Positions 31,085-42,554 of a DNA stretch of 64,000 bases are shown piece after piece. Position numbers and translations under genes: made by a program. The stretch covers positions 3,286,001 through 3,350,000 of the forward strand of contig WJXW01000004.1 in NCBI GenBank assembly GCA_015832175.1. Direction: 5' to 3'. The notes under the pieces are model-generated. The model did no database searches and was not told the origin of the DNA. It saw only the letters and a program-made list of their open reading frames with translations. Each line of letters opens with the position of its first letter. Positions within the stretch are counted from its first letter, which is position 1. Source of the DNA: Paraphaeosphaeria minitans. Its lineage: Eukaryota > Ascomycota > Dothideomycetes > Pleosporales > Didymosphaeriaceae.

Positions 31085-33652
31085 GGTGGCTAAATGTGTC
31101 TGCGTTTCGCTTCTTCGCTTTGTTTTGTTTCCTCCGAGAGGATAAGAGAGCCTGGGCTCGGAGTCGGTGTCGCAGTCGCTCTCCCACAGTCCAGAGACAA
31201 AGAAGAGTTGGGTTGCTATGAAGTACAGGGTGCGTGGTGAATGGGAGAGCAAAAAAAGCCAACAAGGCAAGAGATGGAAAGGAGGGCTAAATGAGCGGCG
31301 GAGGGGCCTGCTAGGGATGATTGCGGCAGGTATATGCCAGGGGCCAGCCTCTTTGCGCGTAAGCTGAGCCTCTGCGAGATATCGGACGGCTCCCGATACC
31401 TAGTTGCTCAAAGGCAAGCGATCGCCAGCCAGGGCCTACCTTTCATCCTAACACACAGAAGATGACTTGCTCGACCCGAATTGTGGATGCGACGCGGATC
31501 GCTGTGGTGACGACCCTCGTCCTGCGTCTATCCATCCGCCTTTCAACCCCATCTCCAGGACGACACCATACTATCAACGCTGCATCATCATGGACATCAA
31601 TCATGCCACCAAACGACTCCCTCGCTCCGCTAGTTCGTAAATTTCCCAGCCCCAGCAACGCCCGTCTAGCCCGTCGCGCAAGCCCATTTTCACACTGATT
31701 CGCCCCCCCTTGCCTACGCCAACGCCACGCGCAGCCAACTCCCAGCATGCACCCTCCCCTAATTTTACACTCTCACGCTGCCACGGTCAGACCCATCCAA
31801 GTCTGCGCTGCCTCTACAATCGTGCGCGGAACCCACCCTGCGCCGTCTGTTCCGCTGTTCCGCTGTTCCGCTGTTCCGCCACAGCGTGTGGGGACCGCCA
31901 GCCGCCGTTCAGCGTGTTCCCCCGTTGCGTCAAATGAAGACGTGCACTTCTGCGGGCGCTCCCACATTGCCACTGCTGTACCTTTTCACCAAGCCGACAG
32001 CCTGCTTCCGCGCTACGGCCCAACGCGGCATCGCGCCGTGGGGAGCCGGAGCTTCGACCAAAGTACGCGCGCATAATGCAAGTAGGGCGCCGGTTCCCTC
32101 TCAAAGTGCCCATACGAAGATGTGGCGTTCGCTGTTCTGCGTCTGGGGCACGAATTTCTCTGCCGAATTCGGGCTGCGCATAGTCAGGGAGACTTGTTTG
32201 AGGTTAGGTGGTCAGCATCACTGTGGGCTGGCTGCGGCCTTCAGCAAGTAGTCTAGTGCGATGGTGCTGACGCCATGTACCTGCAGCCCCGTGGGTCAGT
32301 ATGGTCAAGGGCCTGTTCGGTGATTTGTTTTTATCTAGGTAGGTAGACCTTGCCATGCTACGGCATCCCGTAAAGTTCGTCGAGGATCCATTCAGTCCAA
32401 GTATCTCTTGCCAACAAATTCAATCATTGCTAGTGCTCATCTCACCCTATAAAAATATGCCTTCGAGTCTTAATTATAGTAGCTAGTACTAAAACTAGTC
32501 ATGACCTTCCTTTCTTTATTAATAGCTAGCACTTTTCACCTGTAGATTACGCAGGAGGACTCCCTTGACAGACGCTATACCAATCTGCTACCTACATCGT
32601 GCCTTCAGATTACACTTTCACCGAACAGTCTTTCCCCATAAGCCTCTCAACCCTATACTCCACCAAACGACACGTCAGTGCGGATAAGGTTGCTACACCG
32701 GCAACTTCCAAAACTCTGCTCGACTGCACGCCGTGCTGTGGGTGCGTCACAAGGGAAGGACTGAGCACTGCATCACCAGCCCCGCCGCAGAAACGACATC
32801 GCTACCTGGCTACGAACAAGCCTCGCGGACAGCACGCAAGCACCGTTTCGAAACAAAAGCCTGCGCAGACACCATGGCATGTGCGACCTGACAAACGCCC
32901 CGAGTCGTATTCGGATGTTTCCTGTCTTGGAGACACGCAAGTGGATGGGGAGACGTGAGGATGGCGAGACCCGCACGCTGGACGGCACCGTTGGCAGCAA
33001 CACCCGCCAATGTTAGCCCGTGTGCGTGACCTGGACGTTTTTTTCCTCGGCTGCACACGTCCTCCTTTTCCATCGTTCGCAGAGAGCTGCATTCCGGCTG
33101 CTTTCGGACCCTCTGCGCAAGCGCGCGCCTAGGTACAGTACCTACCATACCGCGGTGAACTAGCAACCCCTAGGAACGGGGTTGTCTCGCTTGGAGAACG
33201 ACCACAGTGCAAGTCCAGCCTGCAAGGAGACCGGACTGTCTAGCGCACGCTCGAGACGGGCCCGTGAAACAGGGCGCGTGGGGGTTACCTACTGGTGGGG
33301 ATGCTGAGGATCAATGGAGAGCTGGACGACGGCAGATGCTTCCCCGCAGATACCGGCATCAACAAGGAGCGATCCAATATCTATCAGCAACATCATGTTT
33401 TATTTTCCATTCCGCTGTAGATTCGGCTACCTATGCTGAAGCGTCTGTGCACCTTTCTTGTGCTGTAGCCCTCCACATGCACCCGTACGCCCCAGAATTG
33501 TGCCGTGGTATCTGATATGTGAACAAGTCCCCCTCTTCCGTGAACGCCGAAGCGATGATGAATACGCCAATAGTGAATGCTTACATGCCACGAGAACCCC
33601 TTTCTGCAAATCAGTCCTGTGTCCTGCCCGAAAATTAACTTCACCCCGTGCC
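31085..33652. other. Long intergenic region without supported gene
   Basis: It lies upstream of GT25 and downstream of the checkpoint gene (both minus). It includes a short GTTCCGCT array (about 31850-31880). An AT-rich island is at about 32430-32560 with the palindrome-like CTAGTACTAAAACTAG, and TAGGTAGG and CCTAGGTA motifs occur near 32335 and 33128. Open frames are short, overlapping and without domains. Confidence 0.5.
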
Positions 33653-36600
33653 CTACTCCTCGATCAAATTCCCAAGTATGAGGCTCTGAATCATGAATTC
33701 GCCACAGGCCACCTTGACTTTCTTCTCGCCTACGAAGCCTGTACGAACGAGCGTCTGCGCCTCTGCCTTCACAGACTCACTGTCCCTCTTGCGCTTCTTG
33801 GTAGCCTTCTTCCGCGGCGTCTTGCCAGCACTGCTGCTGAATATTTGGGCTGCTGCATCGGCAAGCGCATCAGGTTTGCCGTCAACGTATACCCAGTCCC
33901 ATGCTCCGGTGTCCACAGATTCCTTTGCTTCCTCGAGGTCGCTGCACAGACCGACCTCGGTGGCCCCCATAGCATGTGTGAGGAAAATGTATGGTTCCTG
34001 TTCGTTCTCTTCACTGACAATCAAGACAGACTCGTCGCTAAAAAGCAGCTGCCGGTCATTGACCATCTGCGTGAAGTTGACGTCTTCGGCAGTCGGGTCA
34101 TATGTCTGCATGTTGCGGGAGCGGACGACTCCTGCAGGATCCAAGAAGGTCGATGTACCAGCAGGAAGGAGATATTTTCCAAACGGCAGAGCATGACCTG
34201 CCGCTAGAGAGTCGTGAACCCAGCGAAGATGCAGGCAGGGGATATTCAAAGAGAGCGCTTGAAGGAATTTTGGGCTGCGCGAATGTGTTTGTGCAATGAG
34301 CGCCACAAAGTGTAGATCCTCGTGCTTACGCTTCAGCTTCAGGCCATGCATTGATCCGGAAGGTGCATTTGCGGAGCCAGCCGAAGACATAGGCGCGTTG
34401 TATGAATCTGTGTCGAACAACTGGTGAAAGCCTTCTTCGACGACCAGCCCACCACTATACCTGAGAAGCTTGCTGATGTCGTCTTTATTGACTTCTTTGC
34501 TCGTAGAAGTTACAGCGAAGGCCATGTTAAGGAAGACGTTACCGCTTGAGCGAGTTGAGGATGCCACCGAAGATGCTCGAACAGTCGAGTCTCGTAGTAG
34601 AGAGAGTCCAGCAGTGCTCCTTCGAAGCACTGTTGAGGCTGGAATGGCGGGGCCAACGACACGAGGCATTCCAATTCGCGAAGCTGAGCCAGCAGGACTG
34701 GCAGCTTTGTTGTACTTGAATGTTCTATCCTTCAACCGAGCCCACAACTGTGCGGTAAGGTAGATGTTAGCTACCGGAACATCAATGTGCTTTTTGGCTC
34801 GTTGCTGGGCATTCGCAGGAAGGCTATCACGTTGCTTTTCTTCCGCGACAACCGTTGCATAACCGTGGCGGGTGGTTGCTGGATATCCAACAGCACAATT
34901 TTCTCGATCGACCTTGTCTTTGAAACCTGTGACCACGTACGCTAGCTTCTTCATTCCATGAACATCGATCTTGATATGGTCAGCCGGATGCAAATCAAGA
35001 GCACGGATTTGCATGGATTCCAAGTCATGATGTGTGCCATCATCGAAGCGGACGCGAAGACGATGCGAGTCCACACGGCCAACGCACGTTGCAGGACAAT
35101 AGCCTATGCCGGGCCAGTAGGCGAAAACGCGATCAGGCATATCAGGCTCTCCTGACGGATCTTCGATAAAACCGTCCGGTGCTTCCCCATCTACACGTTC
35201 GATGCTGGGGATGTTGGCGTCTTGCAGAGGCTCGTCCTCGGCTTCGAGGTCGTCTGCGTCGCGCATCTCAATATCGGCATTGGGTGTCTGTGTAGACTTA
35301 GTAGGAGTCGTTTCATTTGCAGTCTGGTCTCGGACCGTCGTCTTCAACGGCGTCCTGCCCGGTGACTTAGACAGCAACGCCTTGTTCACCGTTTTCAAGG
35401 CACCCTTGCGGGGGGTTCGAGGCTGATTTGACTTGAAGCGTGTCTTGGACTTCAACGTTGCTGATTGAGTAATGCCAGCTTTCGCTCGAGCACGCAAAAC
35501 GGCCTGAGCTCCTTGTGCTTCGCGATCCTGGGTCGTCGGGGGGGACCATGCCGCTACATGTGCGATGCTGCGGTGCGACGGACTGCTTGATTGATCGTAA
35601 ACGGGGTCCGTTTCCTCAAATGTGCTCCGAAAGGCCTTCTTCGTATTATAGGTTGTCCGGCGTTTCTTCCGCGGACTGAATCGTGATTCTCGCGTTATCA
35701 TTGCATCTAGTGGATCGTCCGAATCGCCCTCAAAGCTTAGGTGCGGTAGTTCCAATCCTTCAAGGTCGATAGACTGTTGTGTGCCTGGATCGTTCGCAAT
35801 GTCTTGTAATGAAATACCCTTGAATCGTGCCGGAGAAGGTGCAGTCACACCCTGTTCCATGGTGCTGTTGACTTCATGGGCAACCTGCGATGTCGACTCA
35901 TACTCTTTCCCAGTATTGAGGGGTTCATTTCTATCGATCTTGTTTTGGGCATGGTCAACGTGGTCATCATGTTCACCATCCCAAATCCCAGCAGGAGGAC
36001 ATTCGGTAATTGACCCAGTAGAGTCGAGCTGCGTGTCGTCTGCGGCTTCGGGGAACACCGAAAGTTGGGTATCCTCGAGCAAGTCGGTCTCGGGAACAGT
36101 CGATTGGCGAATGGTACCCGGCGGGCCCATCGATGTATTTGCACTCTCTTCTTGGCCAACTTCAGGGTGAGTCGAGCGGATCAATACGTCCCGTTCGTCC
36201 ACTTCCTCGATAGTCTCAGGCACTTCATCATCATCGCGGGTGCTTTCGGCACGCTCTTCGTCTCCTGCATCGTCTTCGTGTGCTGGTTTGGCGTGATTGT
36301 TGGGCCCATTGCGCGGTGTGGGCAATTGATCATCATCGTCAGCCTCTGCCGACTTCACATCGCCTTCGCTAGTCTGAGCGTTCCGGTCCTTTGGTTCGAC
36401 GTCCGAATCTTCTTCGTATGCATGCTCGTCGTAGCTTATGTCATCGTCTTGCGCGCCCAAGGGTGGACTGCTGGAAACGCCTTCTTCGGCTCCATCAACC
36501 GTGTCACCGTTGCCCATGGTCATGCCAAGTGCTTGAGAGCTAGACTTCGGTGGCATCGGAACGGCCGAGGAGATGGGTGAGCTGAAAAGCGCCGATTTCG

Positions 36601-38032
36601 GCAGCATTGTTGTTTGGTTGATGCTGTATTGGTTGGTCGACGGTGAAGATGGAAACCTTAGTGGAGCAGGTTGCGAAGCACCAAAGCTACCAGCCGGGTC
36701 CGGTTGCGAGTCCATAACGACTTCCGTTTCTCTGCTACTACGGAGCCTCGAGAGGCCTTTATACACAGGTTGAGACGCAGATGGTCGGCTTTGCGACTCT
36801 GGCGGCGGTTGTGATGGGGAACGGTCTCGTTGAGAAGGGTTATGCGAAGGGTTTTTTTCAGAAAACATGTGAGCCGGGTGAGACGAGGTGTCGGGTACTT
36901 GAACGCGTTGTTCGACCCCAGCTACTCTCTTCACGGTGGCCGGTGCGGAGCCGCGGGCGCAAATATCTCGAGACAGCCCATTAGGTGAATGAGCCGTGCC
37001 ATGATTTCTTGGCAGTGGTTGCGACAATTGGTAGGGCGCATCGGCACCTGCACCGTCGTAGGGACCATTATGATGAATCCGTTCCGTGCCTCCGGGCTTG
37101 TCTGAGGAAGTGTTCGTAGCCTTCATGAATGACAGGTCATGCTGCTTCGAACGACGCTCCGAGGGCGTTGGAGCTGAGACGCTTGCCAGTGATTTAGCGG
37201 CTTCCTGTTCGAAAAGCTCCTTCGCTTTCCGCCTGGCGTAATGCTTCCCGATGGCCGTGGGTTGCTCCCAGCTGTCCTGCTGCTCTTCATAGACGATATC
37301 TTCACCCGCCTGCTCCTGTTTCCGCCGCTCCTGCGAATGCTTCATCGATTCGTAATCGGCCCGCGGTTCACTAGAAGATCGCGTGGTTACATCATTCACT
37401 GGCCCTTTCCGATTATGCTGCTTAATTGGACTAGACACCATGGCGTCGGCGCTTGAATGCCTCGCGTGCGTGAAATTTGGAGAAGGCCGCTGAAAGACGA
37501 CGTCGTCGTTCGGGTTGCCAACAGCGGGAGACGTCTTCGCCTGCGTAGCATTAAAAGCTTGGGTAAGAGACATGTCATGGTCTTCACCAAAGCTAAAGAA
37601 CGCGGACGCAGACAATACTGTGCCCGGGGTTGTGTTCGTCCTTGCCGCCGAGCTCAGCACTTGGCTCTGGCTGTCCCGCTTCCTGCTTGGGTAGGCGGCT
37701 GGAGTCTCGAAGAGCTTGAGAGGACTAGTCTCTGCGTATTGAGCGCGAAATTGCGTATCTTGATGGTCGTTTATCGTGACGGGACTGGTGAGGCCGCCGT
37801 CGCGGGGCTGTTCTTGACTTGAGACAGTCGTGTAGTTTCTACCTGATTCTGAACTGTACTCGTCGGCGACAGGAACGACTGGCTCGAACGCGGCCCCAAG
37901 CATGCCATTGCTAGCGTAGGTCCCACTGGTGAGCATCTTGAAGATCTCAGGATCCGCCTGGGTGTCGCCGGGAGTGTCCATGGCGCCGTTGAACGATTGG
38001 TAGGGTTTGCGCGCGTCCTCTCTTACCGTCAT
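33653..38032 (-). CDS. DNA-damage checkpoint mediator with Tudor and BRCT domains (Rad9/Crb2/53BP1-like)
   Basis: A single uninterrupted 1459-codon frame. Residues 1-960 are disordered, acidic, Ser/Thr-rich and carry several SQ/TQ sites (for example DTQADPEIF, DTQLSVF and DDTQLD), which ATM/ATR-type kinases target in this family. Residues about 965-1075 (DRVFAYWPGIGYCPATCVGR and onward) form a Tudor-like module that in Crb2/53BP1 reads methylated histone H4. Residues about 1165-1330 (NVFLNMAFAVTSTSKEVNKD; CLHLRWVHDSL) form BRCT 1. About 1340-1459 (FLTHAMGATEVGLCSDLEEA; DWVYVDGKPD; GEFMIQSLILGNLIE) form BRCT 2. A basic KKRKRD cluster near 1415 could be a nuclear signal. It is expected to act in the nucleus as an adaptor for checkpoint kinase activation. 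Few introns is common for such large disordered proteins. Confidence 0.9.
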   Translation of the reverse strand: MTVREDARKPYQSFNGAMDTPGDTQADPEIFKMLTSGTYASNGMLGAAFEPVVPVADEYSSESGRNYTTVSSQEQPRDGGLTSPVTINDHQDTQFRAQYAETSPLKLFETPAAYPSRKRDSQSQVLSSAARTNTTPGTVLSASAFFSFGEDHDMSLTQAFNATQAKTSPAVGNPNDDVVFQRPSPNFTHARHSSADAMVSSPIKQHNRKGPVNDVTTRSSSEPRADYESMKHSQERRKQEQAGEDIVYEEQQDSWEQPTAIGKHYARRKAKELFEQEAAKSLASVSAPTPSERRSKQHDLSFMKATNTSSDKPGGTERIHHNGPYDGAGADAPYQLSQPLPRNHGTAHSPNGLSRDICARGSAPATVKRVAGVEQRVQVPDTSSHPAHMFSEKNPSHNPSQRDRSPSQPPPESQSRPSASQPVYKGLSRLRSSRETEVVMDSQPDPAGSFGASQPAPLRFPSSPSTNQYSINQTTMLPKSALFSSPISSAVPMPPKSSSQALGMTMGNGDTVDGAEEGVSSSPPLGAQDDDISYDEHAYEEDSDVEPKDRNAQTSEGDVKSAEADDDDQLPTPRNGPNNHAKPAHEDDAGDEERAESTRDDDEVPETIEEVDERDVLIRSTHPEVGQEESANTSMGPPGTIRQSTVPETDLLEDTQLSVFPEAADDTQLDSTGSITECPPAGIWDGEHDDHVDHAQNKIDRNEPLNTGKEYESTSQVAHEVNSTMEQGVTAPSPARFKGISLQDIANDPGTQQSIDLEGLELPHLSFEGDSDDPLDAMITRESRFSPRKKRRTTYNTKKAFRSTFEETDPVYDQSSSPSHRSIAHVAAWSPPTTQDREAQGAQAVLRARAKAGITQSATLKSKTRFKSNQPRTPRKGALKTVNKALLSKSPGRTPLKTTVRDQTANETTPTKSTQTPNADIEMRDADDLEAEDEPLQDANIPSIERVDGEAPDGFIEDPSGEPDMPDRVFAYWPGIGYCPATCVGRVDSHRLRVRFDDGTHHDLESMQIRALDLHPADHIKIDVHGMKKLAYVVTGFKDKVDRENCAVGYPATTRHGYATVVAEEKQRDSLPANAQQRAKKHIDVPVANIYLTAQLWARLKDRTFKYNKAASPAGSASRIGMPRVVGPAIPASTVLRRSTAGLSLLRDSTVRASSVASSTRSSGNVFLNMAFAVTSTSKEVNKDDISKLLRYSGGLVVEEGFHQLFDTDSYNAPMSSAGSANAPSGSMHGLKLKRKHEDLHFVALIAQTHSRSPKFLQALSLNIPCLHLRWVHDSLAAGHALPFGKYLLPAGTSTFLDPAGVVRSRNMQTYDPTAEDVNFTQMVNDRQLLFSDESVLIVSEENEQEPYIFLTHAMGATEVGLCSDLEEAKESVDTGAWDWVYVDGKPDALADAAAQIFSSSAGKTPRKKATKKRKRDSESVKAEAQTLVRTGFVGEKKVKVACGEFMIQSLILGNLIEE

Positions 38033-39106
38033 ATACCCCGCAGTGCTGACCGGTGCCGAGTGGTGTTTGTGGAGGTTCGGTGTGGCATGGCGCGAGGCGA
38101 ACCGTACGCGTCGGGCTGCCGCACGCGTTGGTGAAAGAGAGAGCGAAAGCGCGGCGGCGGCGCGCTGTGGGCTAGGCGGCCGCTGGGAAGGGAACGTGGG
38201 CGTTGCGGAGAAAATATGCTGGCCGTTCGAATCGAAAGAGTGAATGGCAAACTGGCTGCCTGCCCGCTGGCGGAGCAGGTGGGAAAGTTGGGACGGGTCC
38301 TATGTAGTGGCGTCAGAGGATGCGCTCACTCATGATCTGCAAGAGTGACCGGGGTGTTGCCGCACTGCATGCATGCGAGGAGACGACTCACATCGTAGAT
38401 TTTGTCGTGCAACACCGTCCAATCTTGCGATTCTGCCATCATCACGATAGCCTGCTGGAGCCGTTCCGGTGCAACATTGGTGGAGGAAGGTATCCTACTT
38501 AGCCCCGCGACGTTGATTCTCCGGTTGGATGATGCTGACGCGTGAACACGTGACGGCCTCTCGGTGTTGCTTTGTCTCTAAAGATGCAGACCCAAGTGGT
38601 GCTCTCCAAATGATGCCAGCATCTTCAATACGATCAAAGGCTGGAATGAAGGCACTGTCCTGAGGTCCGAGCATGTCCTGGATACATGGGCGTTGTATAC
38701 AAGACGAAAGTCACATGTACTGAGTAGTGTTCCTCCTGTGAGAAGATATAACACCCACCAATACTTTGTAGCTACGGCGTTCACTGTCCAAACTCATCAC
38801 GAAGTCTCTAGTAGATGATAATCATGAGACACGATTGCAGCAATGTCCAAAATCCGAAAGCGCGCAGCAAATCTCACTTTCCAATGTCGAGACAAGCCAA
38901 TGGGTACTGGCCCAAGCGCTCACGTTTAATAGATAGATTGCGTCTAACATTGAATGTTTTAAACAGAAAATGTACATTTACTCCCCCTCGGCCTCTCCTC
39001 TCTCCCGCCCTGGCTCGTTACTACCGCCCGACTTTGACTGACACCAAACGCTAGCATATTCCCTCGCCGTGTTTCGCACATGTCCACCATCTTTCAACCT
39101 CCATCT
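38033..39106. other. Intergenic region
   Basis: Upstream of the checkpoint gene and downstream of the succinate dehydrogenase gene. No coding sequence is supported. Confidence 0.5.
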
Positions 39107-39695
39107 CTAATGGAGGAAAGTGTAGTAGGTCGTCAAAGCAAAGGTAGCGGCGACGGCGGTCCAGCCGGTTCGGATAACGGTGGCATTCTTAAATCCAACA
39201 CCGGCATCCCAAGCCAAATGCCTCAGGCCGTTCACACTGTGGAAAAAGAAGGGCATAGCGACGGTGAACTTGGCGGCGGCCTTAGCCCACAGCGGCCATG
39301 CGGCGACCGCAGCGACCAAGGACTGGCTCTCGAGGTGCCATCCGAGCGTGGGAGCCGCGAGGTATGCAATGCCGAAGATGTATAGACCTCCGCTGAGAAT
39401 GACGGCGGTGAGACGGTTGAGGCCGGAGGCGTACCAGGTAATCTGCGGCTTGTAGATGGCAAGATGCGGGGAAACGGGACGGTGAAGGCGCTGCTTGGCG
39501 AGTATTTCCTCGCCAGACTCCTTGCTGATCGTATTTGCCAGTCTGTTACAGTGTCAGCTTCACTTCCTCTGGGCGGCTGGTGATGGTGTCACGAGCTACG
39601 TACCTGCGCTGGACCATGCGCCCGGCTGGCTGGATCATGAAGCTTGGGGCGGCTGCCCGTCGCAGGCCAAGCTGGAACACTCGCTGGGAAGCCAT
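39107..39695 (-). CDS. sdhC: Succinate dehydrogenase cytochrome b560 subunit, mitochondrial
   Basis: Exons are 39604-39695 and 39107-39542 (61-bp intron), giving 175 residues. It anchors complex II in the inner mitochondrial membrane and helps bind heme b and ubiquinone. Residues 1-30 are Arg/Ala-rich with few acids, a mitochondrial targeting sequence (MASQRVFQLGLRRAA). RPVSPHLAIYKPQITW (about 52-67) and the HSVNGLRHLAWD signature (about 132-143), with the conserved heme-ligand region, identify the family. Three hydrophobic helices follow the expected pattern. The Thr-Trp pair and the Asn of SGLNR lie in the quinone pocket where substitutions cause SDHI fungicide resistance in other fungi; here they look wild type. 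It is divergent from the WD40 gene at 40506. Confidence 0.95.
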
Positions 39696-40505
39696 AATGC
39701 GTGCAGCGGCTGCCAATTGGTTTGGAGGGGAGAGGGTCGTCGACGGTGATGGTAATGTCGTTGCTCTCTCACAATCGTGAAGCCCAGCATCCGAGCCGTT
39801 GCCGAAGCGGCCAATCACAGCGGCCCGCTTAGTCAACGCCTGAGTGCCACCCGAAAATTATTCGCGCGCGCGCCTCAGTTCTTCTTCTCTCCAGGAACCT
39901 CGATATCGCCGCCTCGACTTTCGGGTATGAGATCGCGGAGTGACGGCCCTTCCGCTGGCGTTATGTCAGTGGTACTGGGACATGAGGAATCCGCGAAGAA
40001 ATGCCCGTAGTTAATCGCTCATTTGGCCTATAATTATGACCTGATGAGTTTCATATCCAGGGCTACATGTTTTCGTGAAGTCAATCCTCAAGTTTGCTTT
40101 CATCTGCACGGCTTGCAGGTTTACTTGCAGTTTTCACGCTGTGGTTGTGCGCAGAGCAGTGAACGTAGGCGAGCAGAGTCGTCTTCTTACAGTGTCCTGA
40201 TGCCTCCCGACAACGAAGCGGTTGCTTGCTCCGTTTGTAGGCTGGATGAAGTATGCTTCAGGAACGTGCATGATTAGGTAGAAGGGGAAACTTGTCCTGT
40301 CAAGAACACTATTGCTATGCACCATGAGTCTCTTGATTGCGCGCCCATTGTGATCACGCCTATTGTGTGTTGTCCACTCGAAAAATTTGTTCGGGCACGA
40401 ACTTCACTTACCACGACTAACTGTAGTTAACACAGATTGTGATACCACAACACTGCAAACTGACATTAAGTTAAACACCTCATACCATCATCATCGAAAG
40501 ACGAC
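39696..40505. promoter_or_regulatory. Divergent upstream region of sdhC and the WD40 gene
   Basis: This 810-bp spacer lies between two divergent start codons. No distinctive element was recognised and no gene is seen. Confidence 0.4.
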
Positions 40506-41855
40506 ATGAACGCTGCGCAACTCGGCCAGTCCGACCTGGGTTTACCACCCAACTCGTACATCTACAGGATCGTCTCCACCGCGCCGCGGCAAGATCCGCT
40601 CACATATAGCCGAACCGACCAACTCGCTGCAATTGCCTCTGATGACTCTCTTCGCTTCTTCGACCCGACCACGCTCATCACGCTTCCAAATGGTATCGTC
40701 AGGAATGTTAACGAGAAAGTCACGTGTCTGGAGCGCGGCAACGACCAGCAGAGCAACCTCGTAGCAACCGCAGGAAGAGATGGGTTGATAAAATTCTGGG
40801 ACAAAAGGAGCCCTGGAACGGCAGTTGCGCAAATTCAGAGCCGTAAGTGCTCCAGCACCTGCGTGGCTATGAGATACTGATCTTGACGAAGCACAGAAAC
40901 TCATATCGTCACTTGTTTGCAACTCAGAGAAGCACTTCCTCGCCGCTGGAATTGAGAATCCTGAGGACGGACCGCGCGGCTCTCCGGTCTACATCTGGGA
41001 CCAGCGCAACCCACAAGCTCCGGTTCGCGAATACGTTGAGTCGCACACAGATACTGTCACGGATCTTCAAATACACCCCAATCTCCCAAACCTACTGTTG
41101 TCTGCGAGTACAGATGGTCTGGTCAATGTCTTCGACATCACACAAGCCGACGAGGATGACGCGTTATACCAGGTCATCAACCATCGCTCCGCTATTGCTC
41201 GCGCAGGCTTCATGTTTCCCTCTACTGACATCTATGCCATGGGCACGGATGAGACGCTGAGCTTCTACGCGCTTCAGAGCCAAGAAGAAGAGAAGGAGGA
41301 ACCGAAACCGAAAGCTTATGGCGATACACGGGAGCAATTGAGCTGCGAGTACCTGGCGAAGATGCATTGGGTAGGCGACAAAGCGTATCTTGCCACTGGG
41401 AAGCACAGGTGAGCTAGCCTATTCAAGGTTGATGTATCTCTCTCTGCACGTGGTACTGACTGCATCTAGCTCTAGCAACCTCACACTCTTTCCTGTGCAG
41501 AAGAATCCGCAAGGCGGTCCTCTCGATTACATATGCAACCCGCAGCGGCCCATCCTACATGAAGGCGCCCACGGAGAGGAAATTGTGCGTGATCTGTTCA
41601 CCGATACAAATGTGAGTATTCTTCCAGAGCGCCTAGAACCGTCGCATGGTTGCTAACATTCCGCAGACAGGTACGACCTATACCTGCGGAGAAGACGGCT
41701 TCGTCCGCGCCTGGAAAATGGCAAGCGAACAGAACACTGAAGTCGCCGGAGATATCGCTGATCCAAATTCAAAATCAAAGGATAGGAAGGAGAAGCGAAA
41801 AGACAAAAAGAAGGACAAGCGGAAGGGCGAGGAGGCCAGGTTTGCACCGTATTGA
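40506..41855 (+). CDS. WD40-repeat protein, WDR89-like
   Basis: Exons are 40506-40842, 40892-41408, 41470-41611 and 41667-41855, giving 394 residues. WD blades are visible as LAAIASDDSLRFFD, NLVATAGRDGLIKFWD, HFLAAGIENPEDG with VYIWDQ, LLSASTDGLVNVFD and TYTCGEDGFVRAWK. Overall order and length match WDR89, a small nuclear or nucleolar-looking WD40 protein of unknown molecular role. The C-terminus is a strongly basic Lys/Arg tail (SKDRKEKRKDKKKDKRKGEE), which suggests nuclear or nucleolar targeting. The first intron needs an AAG acceptor (40889-40891) to keep the frame; the CAG five bases downstream does not. Confidence 0.85.
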
Positions 41856-42019
41856 CCATGCGCACGAACGCAAGCTGAAGAAACCGCATAAACCAGTAGA
41901 TCAGTTAATACACTGTCTCATCCTAACAATCGTGTATAAGCTACAAGCATTCTACATGCACTCGTACCGTCTGCACCACACTCAGTTCATGCTCTTTATA
42001 TATCGAGTGAGACTGCACA

Positions 42020-42328
42020 ATGTCCAGCATACCTATAATAAGCTTTGCAGCGGCAGTCACCAAAGGCGCCAACCTCCTTAGTCTAATCAGAGACACTTTC
42101 GAAAGCAACTCCGCCGCCTCTACCTCTCAAAGCCCCTGCCAGGAATATGCCGATCTCGCCCATTACCGCTGTATCAATGCGGGACCGGAGCCGAACGCAC
42201 TGGATCCGCTGAGCAAGTGTTTGCAGGATTTGGTTGTGGATGATAGGCTGGACACTGAAGGTGGGAAGAATGTCCGAATGTTCTACCTGGGAGTCGAGAG
42301 ACCAACGAGGCGCATCGGCCAGATATAA
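42020..42328 (+). CDS. Hypothetical small protein (102 residues)
   Basis: An intact frame begins about 25 bp after an AT-rich TTTATATATCG, which would be too close to the ATG for a normal TATA box with leader. The product (MSSIPIISFAAAVTKGANLL onward) has a mildly amphipathic N-terminus and three Cys residues, with no recognised domain. It follows the WD40 gene by 164 bp on the same strand. It may be a real small gene or a chance frame. Confidence 0.3.
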   Translation: MSSIPIISFAAAVTKGANLLSLIRDTFESNSAASTSQSPCQEYADLAHYRCINAGPEPNALDPLSKCLQDLVVDDRLDTEGGKNVRMFYLGVERPTRRIGQI

Positions 42329-42554
42329 GCTTCCGCTGACAAAGTCTTTCGATATTCGACGTGATAATACGATAAATTAGGCTGACTTCCTCAGGTATAG
42401 CGTTATCGTTGGATCTGTGTGAAATACATACCTAGGCGTCGTAGGTACCCCACCTAGGTACCTATCGCAGCGCATTTAAACCTCGACATGTAGCCCCGCC
42501 CATTCCCGGATTCCAACCTACCCTGAGTCGAGGCTTGCGACTGCACCATCGGCC